DNA from: Bacteroidota bacterium
Lineage (GTDB): Bacteria; Bacteroidota; Bacteroidia; B-17B0; Aurantibacillaceae
Direction: 5' to 3'
DNA: 64,000 bases
Assembly (NCBI GenBank): GCA_963169355.1
Contig: CAUJCR010000028.1
Span: 62,001 to 126,000 of the forward strand
Shown here: in pieces, positions 44,562-54,819 of the stretch
Numbering within the stretch: position 1 is the stretch's first letter
Layout: every line of letters starts with the position of its first letter
The notes under the pieces: model-generated
Databases searched by the model: none
The model's input: only the letters and a program-made list of their open reading frames with translations
Told to the model about the DNA's origin: nothing
Position numbers and translations under genes: made by a program

Positions 44562-45711
44562 GTCCTATTACCAATACATCATCCGTTTGGTCAACATCTT
44601 GTTTCCAATTATTAAATGAATATTCTAGAAAAGCTTCTTGCTCTTCCAAATCCATTTCATAAATAGTGCTCAATAGTTCCTTAAAATTCGATTTCTTCAA
44701 CTTTTTATTCTTCTCTCCACCAAATTGGTCGGTAAAACCATCTGTAAACATATAAATACAATCATTGTTTTTCAACTGAACATACTGAGTTTCAAAGGCT
44801 TTATCAATTCCAGAATAAAAACCAATTGGATAGCGACTGCCATTTATCTCTATAACCTCACCATTACGTACAATGAGTAAAGAACGAAATGCACCAGCAA
44901 AAGCCAACTCATTAGTCGCTTTGGTTATTCTTATCAACGATACATCCATGCCGTCATAAGCAATCATTTCTTGATTTACATTCATAGATTTTTCTAACTC
45001 AACATCTAGAGCCTTTAAAATTTCAGCAGGGTGAGAAATTTGTTGATTTATAAAAACCTCTTTAAACATAGCATTAGCCACCATACTCATCATAGCACCT
45101 GGCACACCGTGTCCTGTACAATCCACAGTAGCCACGTACTTAAATTCATCATCTTCATAAAACCAATAATAATCGCCACTCACAATATCCTTGGGTTTAT
45201 ATAACAAAAATGAATCCACAAACATTTGTTTAAGTTTCTCCTGTTTTTGTAATATCGAGCGCTGAATTCTTTGCGCATAATAAATACTATCCGTTATATC
45301 TTTATTTTGTTCAGATAATCGCTTATTAGTTTCTATTAAACGCCTTTCACTATTTTTATTTTCTGTAATATCATATCCTATTCCTATTAATTGTTCTTCG
45401 TTCAAATAAGATACATTCCAGTGAATCCATTTTACTCCACCTACCGAAGTTCTGAGTTTATGCTCAAATGACTGAGAAGTAATAGATGTATTTTCAAAAC
45501 TTGATAAAATTTTTTGTTTCACTTCTTCGCCTTCAGGTTTTGAAAAACGAATAATTTCCCACCAAGCGTTACCAAGCAAGTCATGCGGGTTGTAACCCAA
45601 TAAGTGTTGAGCAGATTTACTCACGTATTCAATACTCCCTCTTTTGTTTAAAACAACAATAAGTGTATTTAGCCTATCTAGGATTTGATCCTGTATGTCA
45701 ATGGCAAACAT
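44551..45711 (-). CDS. PAS domain-containing SpoIIE/PP2C-type phosphatase
   Basis: 386 residues from the ATG at 45709-45711 (MFAIDIQDQ). The frame extends 35 codons further, but those residues look non-coding. A PAS sensor domain covers about 8-117 (LNTLIVVLNKRGSIEYV, then DITENK). A helical linker follows (118-165). A SpoIIE-like PP2C phosphatase fills 170-386, with metal-binding Asp180 (IVSGDYYW), Asp197 (VDCTGHGVPGAMMS) and Asp377/Asp378 (TDDVLVIG). It would dephosphorylate an anti-anti-sigma factor or similar partner in response to the PAS signal; no such partner is adjacent. Confidence 0.92.
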   Translation of the reverse strand: MFAIDIQDQILDRLNTLIVVLNKRGSIEYVSKSAQHLLGYNPHDLLGNAWWEIIRFSKPEGEEVKQKILSSFENTSITSQSFEHKLRTSVGGVKWIHWNVSYLNEEQLIGIGYDITENKNSERRLIETNKRLSEQNKDITDSIYYAQRIQRSILQKQEKLKQMFVDSFLLYKPKDIVSGDYYWFYEDDEFKYVATVDCTGHGVPGAMMSMVANAMFKEVFINQQISHPAEILKALDVELEKSMNVNQEMIAYDGMDVSLIRITKATNELAFAGAFRSLLIVRNGEVIEINGSRYPIGFYSGIDKAFETQYVQLKNNDCIYMFTDGFTDQFGGEKNKKLKKSNFKELLSTIYEMDLEEQEAFLEYSFNNWKQDVDQTDDVLVIGLKI

Positions 45712-45924
45712 TGGTAAAATTTTTAAAAAAATAATAAATTGAAAATTGTGAATGAAAGTATAATGCTTAGCGCATAATAATATAATGCCACGAGTTTTTC
45801 GTACAATACTGCACAAAATGATTAAGATATGTTGTGGAATTTTTCACGAGGCAAATATAAAATTATATTTACCTAAAAAACAAATTTTTATGCAACAAAA
45901 AAAGGTAAAATGAAACAATCGTTT

Positions 45925-45957
45925 AAAAACGCCTTATTTTACAAGGCTTACAAGGCG
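45925..45957 (-). terminator. Intrinsic terminator downstream of folE
   Basis: On the minus strand, CGCCTT (45957-45952) pairs with AAGGCG (45935-45930) and is followed by five T. It begins 7 bp past the folE stop. Confidence 0.75.
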
Positions 45958-45963
45958 ATTTAA

Positions 45964-46590
45964 TTAATGTAATTTAGCACCTATTAAGCTAATAAATTCT
46001 TTTCGGGTGGCGTCTTTTAAAAACTCGCCTGTAAATGCAGACGTGGTTGTTACACTATTTTGTTTTTGTACCCCACGCATTTGCATGCACAAATGCGAAC
46101 ATTCCATTACCACAGCCACGCCTGTTGGGTTTAGTGTTTCCTGAATACAATCTCTAATTTCGTTGGTTAAACGCTCTTGTACTTGCAATCTTCTAGCAAA
46201 GGCATCTACTACTCTTGGTAATTTACTCAAGCCTACAATATGCCCATTAGGAATATAAGCGATATGCGCTTTTCCAAAAAAAGGTAACAAATGGTGTTCG
46301 CATAAACTATAAACTTCAATATCTTTTACAATTACCATTTGGCTATAGTCTTCCTTAAACATAGCCGAACGTAAAATCTCAGCAGGATTTAAGTCATAAC
46401 CTTGGGTTAAAAACTGCATTGCCTTTGCGGCTCTTACAGGTGTTTTAACCAGTCCCTCACGATTAGGATTTTCGCCCATATCGTTCAATATGTTTTTATA
46501 CATATCCGAAATAGAATCAATTAAACCATCATTGTAATGATCTATTTTTTTATACCCAGTTAAGTCTTGCTCAAATTCTTCGTTTAACAT
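45964..46590 (-). CDS. folE: GTP cyclohydrolase I
   Basis: 208 residues. Converts GTP to 7,8-dihydroneopterin triphosphate. Zinc ligands Cys97, His100 and Cys168 are present ([13 protein letters not shown] and [10 protein letters not shown]), as is the motif [20 protein letters not shown] (about 123-142). The queD gene is 28 nt upstream on the same strand, so the product probably feeds queuosine (and folate) synthesis. A terminator follows. Confidence 0.96.
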   Translation of the reverse strand: MLNEEFEQDLTGYKKIDHYNDGLIDSISDMYKNILNDMGENPNREGLVKTPVRAAKAMQFLTQGYDLNPAEILRSAMFKEDYSQMVIVKDIEVYSLCEHHLLPFFGKAHIAYIPNGHIVGLSKLPRVVDAFARRLQVQERLTNEIRDCIQETLNPTGVAVVMECSHLCMQMRGVQKQNSVTTTSAFTGEFLKDATRKEFISLIGAKLH

Positions 46591-46618
46591 TACTTTATTA
46601 TTCTAAATTAATACACAA

Positions 46619-47029
46619 CTATTCGCCAAAATACTCCACGTAATTACTATCGGTTTCATACAATTTTATACAATGTAGCGTAGCCGACATCGCTTGTATT
46701 TTGGGAGCTAAAATATTCCAAATAAAAATAGCCACATTTTCGGTAGAAGGCATGATGGGCATATTTTCTACATCTAAATTAAGGTTTTTGTGGTCTAACA
46801 CCTCACACACCTCTTTTCTAATGAGTGTGCTTAAATCTTTTAAATTCACTACAAAACCTGTTTCTGGGTTTATTTTACCCTTTACGGTTACAAACAACTC
46901 ATAATTATGCCCATGCCAGTTTTTATTGGCGCATTTACCAAATACGGCGTTATTTTGCTCCTCGCTCCACGACGGATTAAATAATTTATGAGCAGCATTA
47001 AAATGTTCTTTGCGAGTAATATAAATCAT
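46619..47029 (-). CDS. queD: 6-carboxy-5,6,7,8-tetrahydropterin synthase QueD
   Basis: 136 residues. The 6-pyruvoyl-tetrahydropterin synthase fold has zinc-binding His14 (FNAAHKL) and the pair in WHGHNYE (His39, His41); Cys33 (GKCANKNW) is the catalytic cysteine position. The C-terminal ETDSNYVEYFG contains a conserved glutamate. QueD makes carboxytetrahydropterin from dihydroneopterin triphosphate, the product of FolE encoded just downstream. Confidence 0.94.
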   Translation of the reverse strand: MIYITRKEHFNAAHKLFNPSWSEEQNNAVFGKCANKNWHGHNYELFVTVKGKINPETGFVVNLKDLSTLIRKEVCEVLDHKNLNLDVENMPIMPSTENVAIFIWNILAPKIQAMSATLHCIKLYETDSNYVEYFGE

Positions 47030-47062
47030 AGTAACTTAACGGGGTAAAAATACAAATAATAA

Positions 47063-47719
47063 ATGAAGATTTTAATTGTAGCGGCAACTCACTTTGAAGT
47101 ATTGCCCATACTTGAAATTATAGGCATTACAGAGCCAACATACGCCTTAAATATTGGCAAAAAGCCTATTCATCAACATCAAGTAGATGTTTTAATAACA
47201 GGAGTTGGCATGGTTAATACCGCCATGATGTTGAGTAAACACAACGTTGCTCATTATGATATGTTTATAAATGCAGGCGTTGCTGGTGCTTTTAACAAAC
47301 AACTACAACTTGGCGATGTGGTACAAATTACCGAAGATATATTAAGCGAAATGGGTGCCGAAGATGGCGAAGAATTTATAAGCTACGATCAACTTGGTTT
47401 ACCTGGCAAACATTGTTTTAAAAACCCGAATTTATTAGCCTCTACACTAACCCTTCCAACAGCAAAGGGCATTACGGTTAATACCATTCATGGTAATGCA
47501 GTTTCTATACAAAAAATAGAAGCATTGTATCAACCAGATGTAGAAAGTATGGAAGGCGCTGCCTTTTTTGCTACACTTGAAAACACAACAGCAAGGTATT
47601 TTCAAATACGAAGTATTTCTAATTATGTAGAGAAACGCAACAAAGCAAACTGGAAAATGGAATTAGCCATTACACAACTTAACCAATGCTTAATTCAAAT
47701 TATACAAAACTGGAATTAA
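47063..47719 (+). CDS. mqnB: Futalosine hydrolase
   Basis: 218 residues. MTA/SAH-nucleosidase-like fold with ATHFEVLPILE (about 8-18), ITGVGMVNTAMML (about 45-57), INAGVAGAFN (about 71-80) and VESMEGAAFF (about 164-173; Met-Glu ribose contacts). The pattern VEF/VL-Y-IT differs from MTAN and matches MqnB, which releases hypoxanthine from futalosine in the alternative menaquinone pathway used by many Bacteroidota. Divergent from queD, single gene with its own terminator. Confidence 0.88.
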   Translation: MKILIVAATHFEVLPILEIIGITEPTYALNIGKKPIHQHQVDVLITGVGMVNTAMMLSKHNVAHYDMFINAGVAGAFNKQLQLGDVVQITEDILSEMGAEDGEEFISYDQLGLPGKHCFKNPNLLASTLTLPTAKGITVNTIHGNAVSIQKIEALYQPDVESMEGAAFFATLENTTARYFQIRSISNYVEKRNKANWKMELAITQLNQCLIQIIQNWN

Positions 47720-47724
47720 CACAT

Positions 47725-47758
47725 AAAAAAAGGTTACTAAAAACAGTAACCTTTTTTT
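47725..47758 (+). terminator. Bidirectional terminator between mqnB and atpC
   Basis: GGTTACT (47732-47738) pairs with AGTAACC (47745-47751) around a 6-nt loop, with seven A before and seven T after. It ends mqnB (plus) and, because of its symmetry, atpC (minus). Confidence 0.85.
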
Positions 47759-47777
47759 AATAACCTATGAGTGATGA

Positions 47778-48014
47778 TTATTCAGCTAAAACAATCACTT
47801 TATTTTTAAACACCTCCACTACTCCACCTTTTACAGCAAAATGTTGTGGCGTATTATTTTCGGCAATTAACTCTATGTTTCCAGCTTTTAAAGTAGCAAT
47901 CATGGGTGCGTGATTATTTAACACACCAAATGAACCCTCTGCACCTGGAAAAACAGCTGACTTTACTTGACCTTCAAATAATTTTTTATCAGGTGTTATA
48001 ATTTCTAAATTCAT
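47778..48014 (-). CDS. atpC: ATP synthase F1 subunit epsilon, short form
   Basis: 78 residues: LEIITPDKKLFEGQVKSAVFPGAEGSFGVLNNHAPMIATLK is the beta-sandwich half of epsilon. The C-terminal two-helix regulatory domain of the usual ~135-residue subunit is absent. Bacteroidota epsilon subunits are often this short (family knowledge). It follows atpD by 26 nt on the same strand, away from the other ATPase genes, which are not in the window. Confidence 0.93.
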   Translation of the reverse strand: MNLEIITPDKKLFEGQVKSAVFPGAEGSFGVLNNHAPMIATLKAGNIELIAENNTPQHFAVKGGVVEVFKNKVIVLAE

Positions 48015-48040
48015 TTTATTGTAAACTTTTTAAAAGTGAA

Positions 48041-49549
<1,509 letters not shown>

Positions 49550-49574
49550 TTATGTGTTTTTTAAAATTCGGGTG

Positions 49575-49604
49575 CAAATGTAGGGCTTTAAGTTAAAATC
49601 TCAA
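49575..49604 (-). promoter_or_regulatory. Bacteroidota promoter of atpDC
   Basis: On the minus strand a -33 TTG (49604-49602) is followed after 19 nt by TACATTTG (49582-49575), a complete match to the TTG-N17-20-TAnnTTTG consensus. The start codon is 28 nt further on. Confidence 0.7.
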
Positions 49605-49689
49605 AAAAAAAACGCGGTTTTAGTCGAATAAATAGGGGAATTTATTCACAATTTTAAATGCTTTTTAATGAAATGTTTGAAAAATACAT

Positions 49690-49708
49690 TTAACCCAAAT
49701 TATGCATT
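49690..49708 (+). repeat. Solo left end of the TTAA palindromic repeat
   Basis: TTAACCCAAATTATGCATT matches the left end of the 175-bp elements at 4545 and 6138 apart from one fewer A after TTAA. The similarity stops at 49708 and no right end is found nearby. It may be a truncated copy or the edge of an insertion. Confidence 0.55.
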
Positions 49709-49841
49709 TACCTGAACTCAGAATTACACCTTCAGGCAATCCCTTTCCATAGAGCTACAATAAGTAGAGTTGGCGTTTTATGCAAAATAGATCTCATCTT
49801 GCCTACCCCGCACGTCGACGAAATCTTAACTATTAGCAGCT

Positions 49842-50552
49842 TTAACTTTTGTTCTGCATTTTTCTTTTAATAATGTCCAAGTTTTGTTTAAGTTCATTTA
49901 TGCTTGAATAAATTATTTTCTCAACAAAGTCAATGATTTTAGCATATTTGTCAATGGTCGGTTTGCCAAACTGAAAACTTTCGACACTTATGAAGTGAAG
50001 ATTATTTCTTTCGTCATTGATGTCCTTGATAATCGAAAAGATGTCGGCAGGAAGATTTATTATTTTTTGATACTCAGGTTTTAACAGCCAGGAAAAATTA
50101 ACGGTGTTTGAGGTTGTCTCCCATTGCTCGGGTTTGTCCTGAACGAAGTTTTTGAAAGAACTTTCAGAGAATAACTCGTCTACTATAATAGGTCGGTTCA
50201 TCTGTGCATTTTTCAACATCTTGTTTTTATTAGATAGTTTATGAACAACGCAATTATTAAGCAGTAAAAAACCTTTCATAAAATTCTCAAAACAAGTAAT
50301 GATACGTGTATGATCAATTATGTTATCCGCAACAAAAGAGTATAACGTATTAATATCAGGTCGTGTTTCTTTGGAATAAGGGATGTTTTTATAAATATCA
50401 AAGTTTTTAACGATTGTTGCGCCACGAAAAATTCTATATCCGTTTACCCAGAGGTTAAGTGCCGCAACTTTTCGGTTATAGTCATGATAATAGGCGAAAA
50501 TATGCATGTACTTTTGAATCATAACTTCAGTATTCGCAGGTTCGACTATCAT
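49842..50552 (-). CDS. Orphan hypothetical protein, possible HEPN-like helical fold
   Basis: 236 residues, mostly helical, no signal or membrane segment. I recognise no family with confidence. Two features recall HEPN proteins: an amphipathic segment CFENFMKGFLLLNNCVVHKL (about 91-110) resembling the E-x3-K...H helix, and a late NDERNNLHF (about 188-196) resembling the R-x(3-6)-H RNase motif, though the spacing R-x3-H is short. Its upstream region has TATAAT rather than TAnnTTTG, and adjacent DNA has a different base composition, so it may be acquired. No toxin or antitoxin partner gene is adjacent. Confidence 0.5.
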   Translation of the reverse strand: MIVEPANTEVMIQKYMHIFAYYHDYNRKVAALNLWVNGYRIFRGATIVKNFDIYKNIPYSKETRPDINTLYSFVADNIIDHTRIITCFENFMKGFLLLNNCVVHKLSNKNKMLKNAQMNRPIIVDELFSESSFKNFVQDKPEQWETTSNTVNFSWLLKPEYQKIINLPADIFSIIKDINDERNNLHFISVESFQFGKPTIDKYAKIIDFVEKIIYSSINELKQNLDIIKRKMQNKS

Positions 50553-50730
50553 GGTACCGTATCTATAATTATAGCTAATTAACGCCTGTTTTTTTCTTGT
50601 TTCCTAATTTATATTTATAGCACTAAGTTACTAAAATTTGAAACTAACAGATCTACTCAATGAAAATTAATTTATTTAAGCAACCGAAACTAATAAGAAT
50701 AGAAAAATAAATGCAACACTCCTCCTTCAA

Positions 50731-51273
50731 TTACTTTACCCTAGCCGCACGGCTAAAAGTTTTAATAAAATAAGGTTCAGTCATATCGCTTATCATTACA
50801 CCTTTTATAGACGAGGCGTGTACAAACTTATTGTTTTGCAAATAAACCCCCACATGCGAAATAGATTTACCATTGGTTATAAAAAACACCAAATCGCCTT
50901 CTTTTAATTCTTGCTTTGTTATTTTTTTTGTTTCTTCAACTAATGATTTGGTATTATCTGATATTTTTTTTTGATATACCTGCTGGTATAACGCTGACGT
51001 AAGCGCCGAACAATCAATACCACGTTTATCCTTTCCTGCGTATTTATATGGCACTCCTATCCACTCATCAATAAATTGATATAAAGGTTCATTAGTAATA
51101 GCACTTTCTGATACCGAAAGTTTTTGGGCATATTGTTTTTTTAGCTGATTAGATTTTACAACAACTGGTTCCTTAGTTTTTGGCGTTGTTTTTACTGTTT
51201 CTTTACGTGCTTTACAAGCTACTAATAACATAGCACTGATAAGTAGTAATGCGTATTTAACAACGTAATTCAT
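50731..51273 (-). CDS. NlpC/P60-family lipoprotein
   Basis: 180 residues from the ATG at 51271-51273 (a TTG three codons upstream is less likely). Lipoprotein signal ending LLVAC, with Cys20 the lipidation site. The NlpC/P60 domain fills about 63-180, with catalytic Cys88 (RGIDCSAL), His140 (SHVGVYL) and His152 (FVHASSIKG). These enzymes cleave peptidoglycan stem peptides (D-gamma-Glu-meso-DAP bond); the lipid anchor places it at the outer membrane. Confidence 0.92.
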   Translation of the reverse strand: MNYVVKYALLLISAMLLVACKARKETVKTTPKTKEPVVVKSNQLKKQYAQKLSVSESAITNEPLYQFIDEWIGVPYKYAGKDKRGIDCSALTSALYQQVYQKKISDNTKSLVEETKKITKQELKEGDLVFFITNGKSISHVGVYLQNNKFVHASSIKGVMISDMTEPYFIKTFSRAARVK

Positions 51274-51341
51274 AAATACCAAATTAGGTATTTAACTAAC
51301 GTAAATTTAGAGGTAAGAAATTGGTTTATAACAAGCGTGTG

Positions 51342-51989
51342 TTAAACTTGTGGAAGTGTTTTTTCTTGATGGCTGTATAACTTAGAAAATTTCACCACCA
51401 AACGGTAAGCTATATAAGCAAAAATAGGAGCTGCCAATACATCGTAACTATAATGCACATGCTGTAATACTACACCTACCGACACAGCAATTGCCGCCAA
51501 TAAAAACACGATTTTAAGAAACGGCGTACGAGCAAAAAAGTAAAATAAAAATAAAGTAGCAGCATGACCACTAAAGAATAAATCTTTTAAATTATTAGCC
51601 CCCGAGTAAAACGTATTAGCTAAAATTTCGTCTTTTAAAGGTATGATAGTGCTAGGTGGATCGAGCGGAACAAAAAACAAGGTAATAATTCGCAACACCG
51701 TTAATGCACCATACATTTGAATAAAATGTAAAAACTTGTATGGCGACAAAAGCGCATAAATAATTGCTATTAATGCTGTGGAATAGGTAACAATAAATAT
51801 AAAAAACGAAACATCTCTAGGCTTAATAAAATTTAAAATGGGGTCGTAGAAAATATGACCTTGTCGTGTTTCGATATAAGCTAATAAAGATGCAAAGCCT
51901 GTTAAAATAAGCACCAAACCCATTACAGAAATTATAAAACGATTTCTGAATGAAGAATTTAAAAAGGCATTTTTCCAATTATATAACAT
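51342..51989 (-). CDS. PAP2-like phosphatase / sphingomyelin-synthase-like membrane protein
   Basis: 215 residues, six helices. The motifs DLFFSGHAATLFLFYFF (about 136-152) and HVHYSYDVLAAP (about 177-188) carry the catalytic His-His-Asp triad of the PAP2_C / phosphatidic-acid phosphatase-2 superfamily. Likely a lipid phosphate phosphatase or lipid headgroup transferase in the inner membrane. A TAATTTTG box ends 4 nt before the ATG. Confidence 0.8.
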   Translation of the reverse strand: MLYNWKNAFLNSSFRNRFIISVMGLVLILTGFASLLAYIETRQGHIFYDPILNFIKPRDVSFFIFIVTYSTALIAIIYALLSPYKFLHFIQMYGALTVLRIITLFFVPLDPPSTIIPLKDEILANTFYSGANNLKDLFFSGHAATLFLFYFFARTPFLKIVFLLAAIAVSVGVVLQHVHYSYDVLAAPIFAYIAYRLVVKFSKLYSHQEKTLPQV

Positions 51990-51993
51990 GGGG

Positions 51994-52001
51994 CAAAATT
52001 A
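51994..52001 (-). promoter_or_regulatory. -7 promoter box, PAP2 gene
   Basis: Minus-strand TAATTTTG matches TAnnTTTG and ends exactly 4 nt before the ATG at 51989. A TTG with a 15-nt spacer (52019-52017) may serve as a poor -33. Confidence 0.5.
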
Positions 52002-52074
52002 TTCAATTATTACATACAAAACCAGTCAATTTGGTAACATGTTATGTAATTATTAACAAAAATTACCATTACAT

Positions 52075-52521
52075 CTATTTAGTAAAATAGCCACAACCTT
52101 TATAGGTTTTGTCTTTGTATTTCACAAGCACTTCTCTCTCCCTTTTCTCTCCAGAACCAGCATCTACGCAGGTTTTATGATGTATTTGAATATCCAACAC
52201 ATTTGGCTCTGTATATTGAAATCCATTTTCATTTTCTAATCCTGTAAAGGCGTGATTTAGCAACAAGCTATCATTGCCATAATCTACCACCAATCTTAGT
52301 TGATTAGAATAAACCTCAGAAAACCAACCAGGTTCAGTACCCGATGCTTTAAATAGCAAAGTAGATTCAGTAGTTGGTACCGAGTCGCTCTTTGTTATTG
52401 AAATAGCCACTTTCCCAATGGTATCTTGCCCTTGTGTCATACTCGACTCGGTAGTGGTATTTACTTGGGTGCAAGATGTTAAACAAATTATACCTAATAA
52501 GAAACTTACATTTTTAATCAT
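52075..52521 (-). CDS. COG3650-like lipoprotein
   Basis: 148 residues. Lipoprotein signal ending ICLTSC, lipidation at Cys17. The domain from about residue 57 has FKASGTEPGWFSEVYSNQLRL, matching the 'GNEPGW' signature of COG3650 uncharacterised lipoproteins, and ends with a cysteine pair region (KTCVDAGSG and GCGYF). The function is unknown. No promoter of the usual kind was found. Confidence 0.75.
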   Translation of the reverse strand: MIKNVSFLLGIICLTSCTQVNTTTESSMTQGQDTIGKVAISITKSDSVPTTESTLLFKASGTEPGWFSEVYSNQLRLVVDYGNDSLLLNHAFTGLENENGFQYTEPNVLDIQIHHKTCVDAGSGEKREREVLVKYKDKTYKGCGYFTK

Positions 52522-52559
52522 AAGGTAAACTTACATTTTTTTATCCGTAAATTCAATTA

Positions 52560-52567
52560 TATCTTTG
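52560..52567 (+). promoter_or_regulatory. -7 promoter box, marC gene
   Basis: TATCTTTG matches TAnnTTTG, 26 nt before the ATG at 52594. It is divergent from the lipoprotein gene at 52521. Confidence 0.45.
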
Positions 52568-52593
52568 TGGTCTTTTATTAAAAAAATTATACG

Positions 52594-53166
52594 ATGGATT
52601 TAAAATTTGATATTGTAGAAATACTAAAAGCAACTATGGTACTTTTTGCTGTTATAGATGTCATTGGCTCTATACCAATTATTATTAGTTTAAAACAAAA
52701 AACAGGAGAAATAAATGCACCTAAAGCCTCTTTCGTTTCTTTTGGAATTATGATTGTGTTTTTATTTGTAGGGCAAACTATCCTTGATATTATTGGTATT
52801 TCTATTGGAGACTTTGCCATTGCGGGTTCCATCTTAATTTTTATTGTTGCCTTTGAAATGATTTTAGGTATTCAAATTTCAAAAGACACCATGCCTGCAA
52901 CTGCATCTGTAATTCCACTTGCTTTTCCACTCATTGCAGGAACTGGTACACTTACTACGCTTTTATCCATCAGAGCCGAATACAATATTATTTCCATTAT
53001 CATAGCCATATTGCTCAATGTTATTATTGTATTTGTAGTATTAAAAAACCTTTACAGAATTGAGAAACTATTAGGGGCTGGCGGTATTGCCATCCTTAAG
53101 AAAGTATTTGGTGTAATCTTATTGGCTATTGCCATTAAGTTATTCAGAAAATATACTGGTTTATAA
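52594..53166 (+). CDS. MarC-family integral membrane protein
   Basis: 190 residues, six helices, the usual size. The segment FAVIDVIGSIPIIISLKQK (about 18-36; PxxxP-like Ile-Pro motif) and LAFPLIAGTGTLTTLL (about 109-124) belong to the MarC/UPF0056 family. The family's transport role is unproven despite the name (multiple antibiotic resistance has been refuted in E. coli). It converges with the subtilase gene with only 6 bp between the ends. Confidence 0.9.
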   Translation: MDLKFDIVEILKATMVLFAVIDVIGSIPIIISLKQKTGEINAPKASFVSFGIMIVFLFVGQTILDIIGISIGDFAIAGSILIFIVAFEMILGIQISKDTMPATASVIPLAFPLIAGTGTLTTLLSIRAEYNIISIIIAILLNVIIVFVVLKNLYRIEKLLGAGGIAILKKVFGVILLAIAIKLFRKYTGL

Positions 53167-53172
53167 AGGAGT

Positions 53173-54819
53173 TTACTCTTTAATAAACTTACGTGTTACT
53201 TGGGCTTTATCTGCTTTTATGGATAAAAAATAAACGCCATTAGCTAAGATGCTATCTAATCTTATCTCTATTTGATTTGGAGTTTTACGATATTGAGTTA
53301 TCTCTATCTGTTTTCCTAATACATCATACATCTTCACCTCATTAATAAGAGGTGCATCTATTGTAATAATATCATTTGCAGGATTAGGAAAAATAGAAAT
53401 TGTCAAATCATTTTGTAATGTTTGTATGCCAATAGATGTTCCATTCATTAAGTTATGCGCAGCACACATATTTGGAATACCCCAACCATAACTATTATCG
53501 GGCGAGGCACTTTGAGAAGCCGTAGATTTTAATGCTTGCATAATTTGCATATTAGTTTTAGTTGGATTAGCCTGCCACAAACAAGCTACCGCACCTGCTA
53601 AAATAGGTGTGGCGAATGATGTTCCGTTACCCGACATAAAAGTACCATTTGGGGCACACACATAAGAGCCTTGGCCCATAGAACTTAAATCGGGTTTTAT
53701 TCTACCATCGGCTGTTGGACCAACAGAACTAAAACCGGCATGAACACCCGAACCATCTACTGCGCCAACAGCACAAATACTATCGGCATCGGCAGGCACG
53801 CCAATATACATCCACGCATTATTACCATCATTTCCAGCAGCATTTAATACAAAAATTCCTTTGCGTGCAGCCATAGTTGCTGCAATCGACATAGGAGATG
53901 TTTTCCCATCTAAGTCAGCATAAGTATGGCTAGTATAGGGCGAATCAAACGAAGTGTAACCTAAAGAAGTAGTTGCAATATCAACACCTAAACTATCGGC
54001 ATATTCCACACCAACAATCCAATTACACTCTTCAATTGGTTTTTCAGAAAAAACATCTTCAGTTCTAATAAGCACAACGCTTGCTTTAGGAGCAGTGCCT
54101 ATTAATTCGCCTGGTGTATTACCCGAAATACATGATAACACCATAGCTCCATGGTTATGATCTTCATATACAGACGAGTTTCCCATTACAATATCGCGCG
54201 TAGCAATAATTCGATTTTCATTTCTTAACGAATCAAATACTGCATTATTATTTACATTATCAAAACCAGAATCTAATACACCTATCATCATTCCTTGTCC
54301 TCTGTACCCATTTTCATGCATACAAGGTGTTCCTAATTGATTATTTTGTGTAAACGAATTACCATAATTATATCCCGTAATTTGACTTTCTCTATGAACT
54401 TGCTGAGTTGGAGTTGATAATTCATCTGTATTACCTTTGTGCATTTTAGCAACAGGCGAAGAACTAGTTACACAAGATAAGGAATTAATAGCTGCTAACT
54501 GTGTAGCATTATTTACAACAACAATGGCTGCATTTAACCACTTTGAACGAGCAAACACTTGAGCCCCCGTAGCATTCACTTGATTAATGTATGTTTGATT
54601 TACTGGAATATCTGTTATATCTATAGCTATACCCTGATTTGTTCTTCTAGCAATAGACCTCGCTGATAAATAGGCCGTAGGAGTTGAAACCGAATAAGGC
54701 GAACCATTTTTATCTGTAAACTTTACCCAGTATTTTGCTGGGAATTGAGCTTTTAAAGTAGAAAAAGTAGCCAGTAATCCAATAACTGCCATACTTGTTT
54801 TAAATTTATTCGTAACCAT
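53173..54819 (-). CDS. Secreted subtilisin-like serine protease (S8) with T9SS sorting domain
   Basis: 548 residues. Signal peptide about 1-24 (LLATFSTLKAQ). A prodomain-like segment runs to about 140. The catalytic triad is Asp183 (VLDSGFD), His223 (EDHNHGAMV) and Ser401 (GNGTSFATPILAGA); the oxyanion Asn330 is in NAAGNDG. A type A C-terminal sorting domain covers about 470-548 (LTISIFPNPANDIITI...NGVYFLSIKADKAQVTRKFI). It is exported by Sec, then by the type IX system. The upstream lipoprotein gene overlaps its start by 14 bp. Confidence 0.93.
   Translation of the reverse strand: MVTNKFKTSMAVIGLLATFSTLKAQFPAKYWVKFTDKNGSPYSVSTPTAYLSARSIARRTNQGIAIDITDIPVNQTYINQVNATGAQVFARSKWLNAAIVVVNNATQLAAINSLSCVTSSSPVAKMHKGNTDELSTPTQQVHRESQITGYNYGNSFTQNNQLGTPCMHENGYRGQGMMIGVLDSGFDNVNNNAVFDSLRNENRIIATRDIVMGNSSVYEDHNHGAMVLSCISGNTPGELIGTAPKASVVLIRTEDVFSEKPIEECNWIVGVEYADSLGVDIATTSLGYTSFDSPYTSHTYADLDGKTSPMSIAATMAARKGIFVLNAAGNDGNNAWMYIGVPADADSICAVGAVDGSGVHAGFSSVGPTADGRIKPDLSSMGQGSYVCAPNGTFMSGNGTSFATPILAGAVACLWQANPTKTNMQIMQALKSTASQSASPDNSYGWGIPNMCAAHNLMNGTSIGIQTLQNDLTISIFPNPANDIITIDAPLINEVKMYDVLGKQIEITQYRKTPNQIEIRLDSILANGVYFLSIKADKAQVTRKFIKE

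Noticed and set aside
45712-45816. 35-codon N-terminal extension of the PAS-SpoIIE protein
   Set aside because: The extension looks non-coding and the homologous PAS domain begins soon after the later ATG.
49709-49841. Integron attC-like site
   Set aside because: A short hairpin and a GTTAAAG-like heptamer are present, but the full R'/R'' core arrangement is not.
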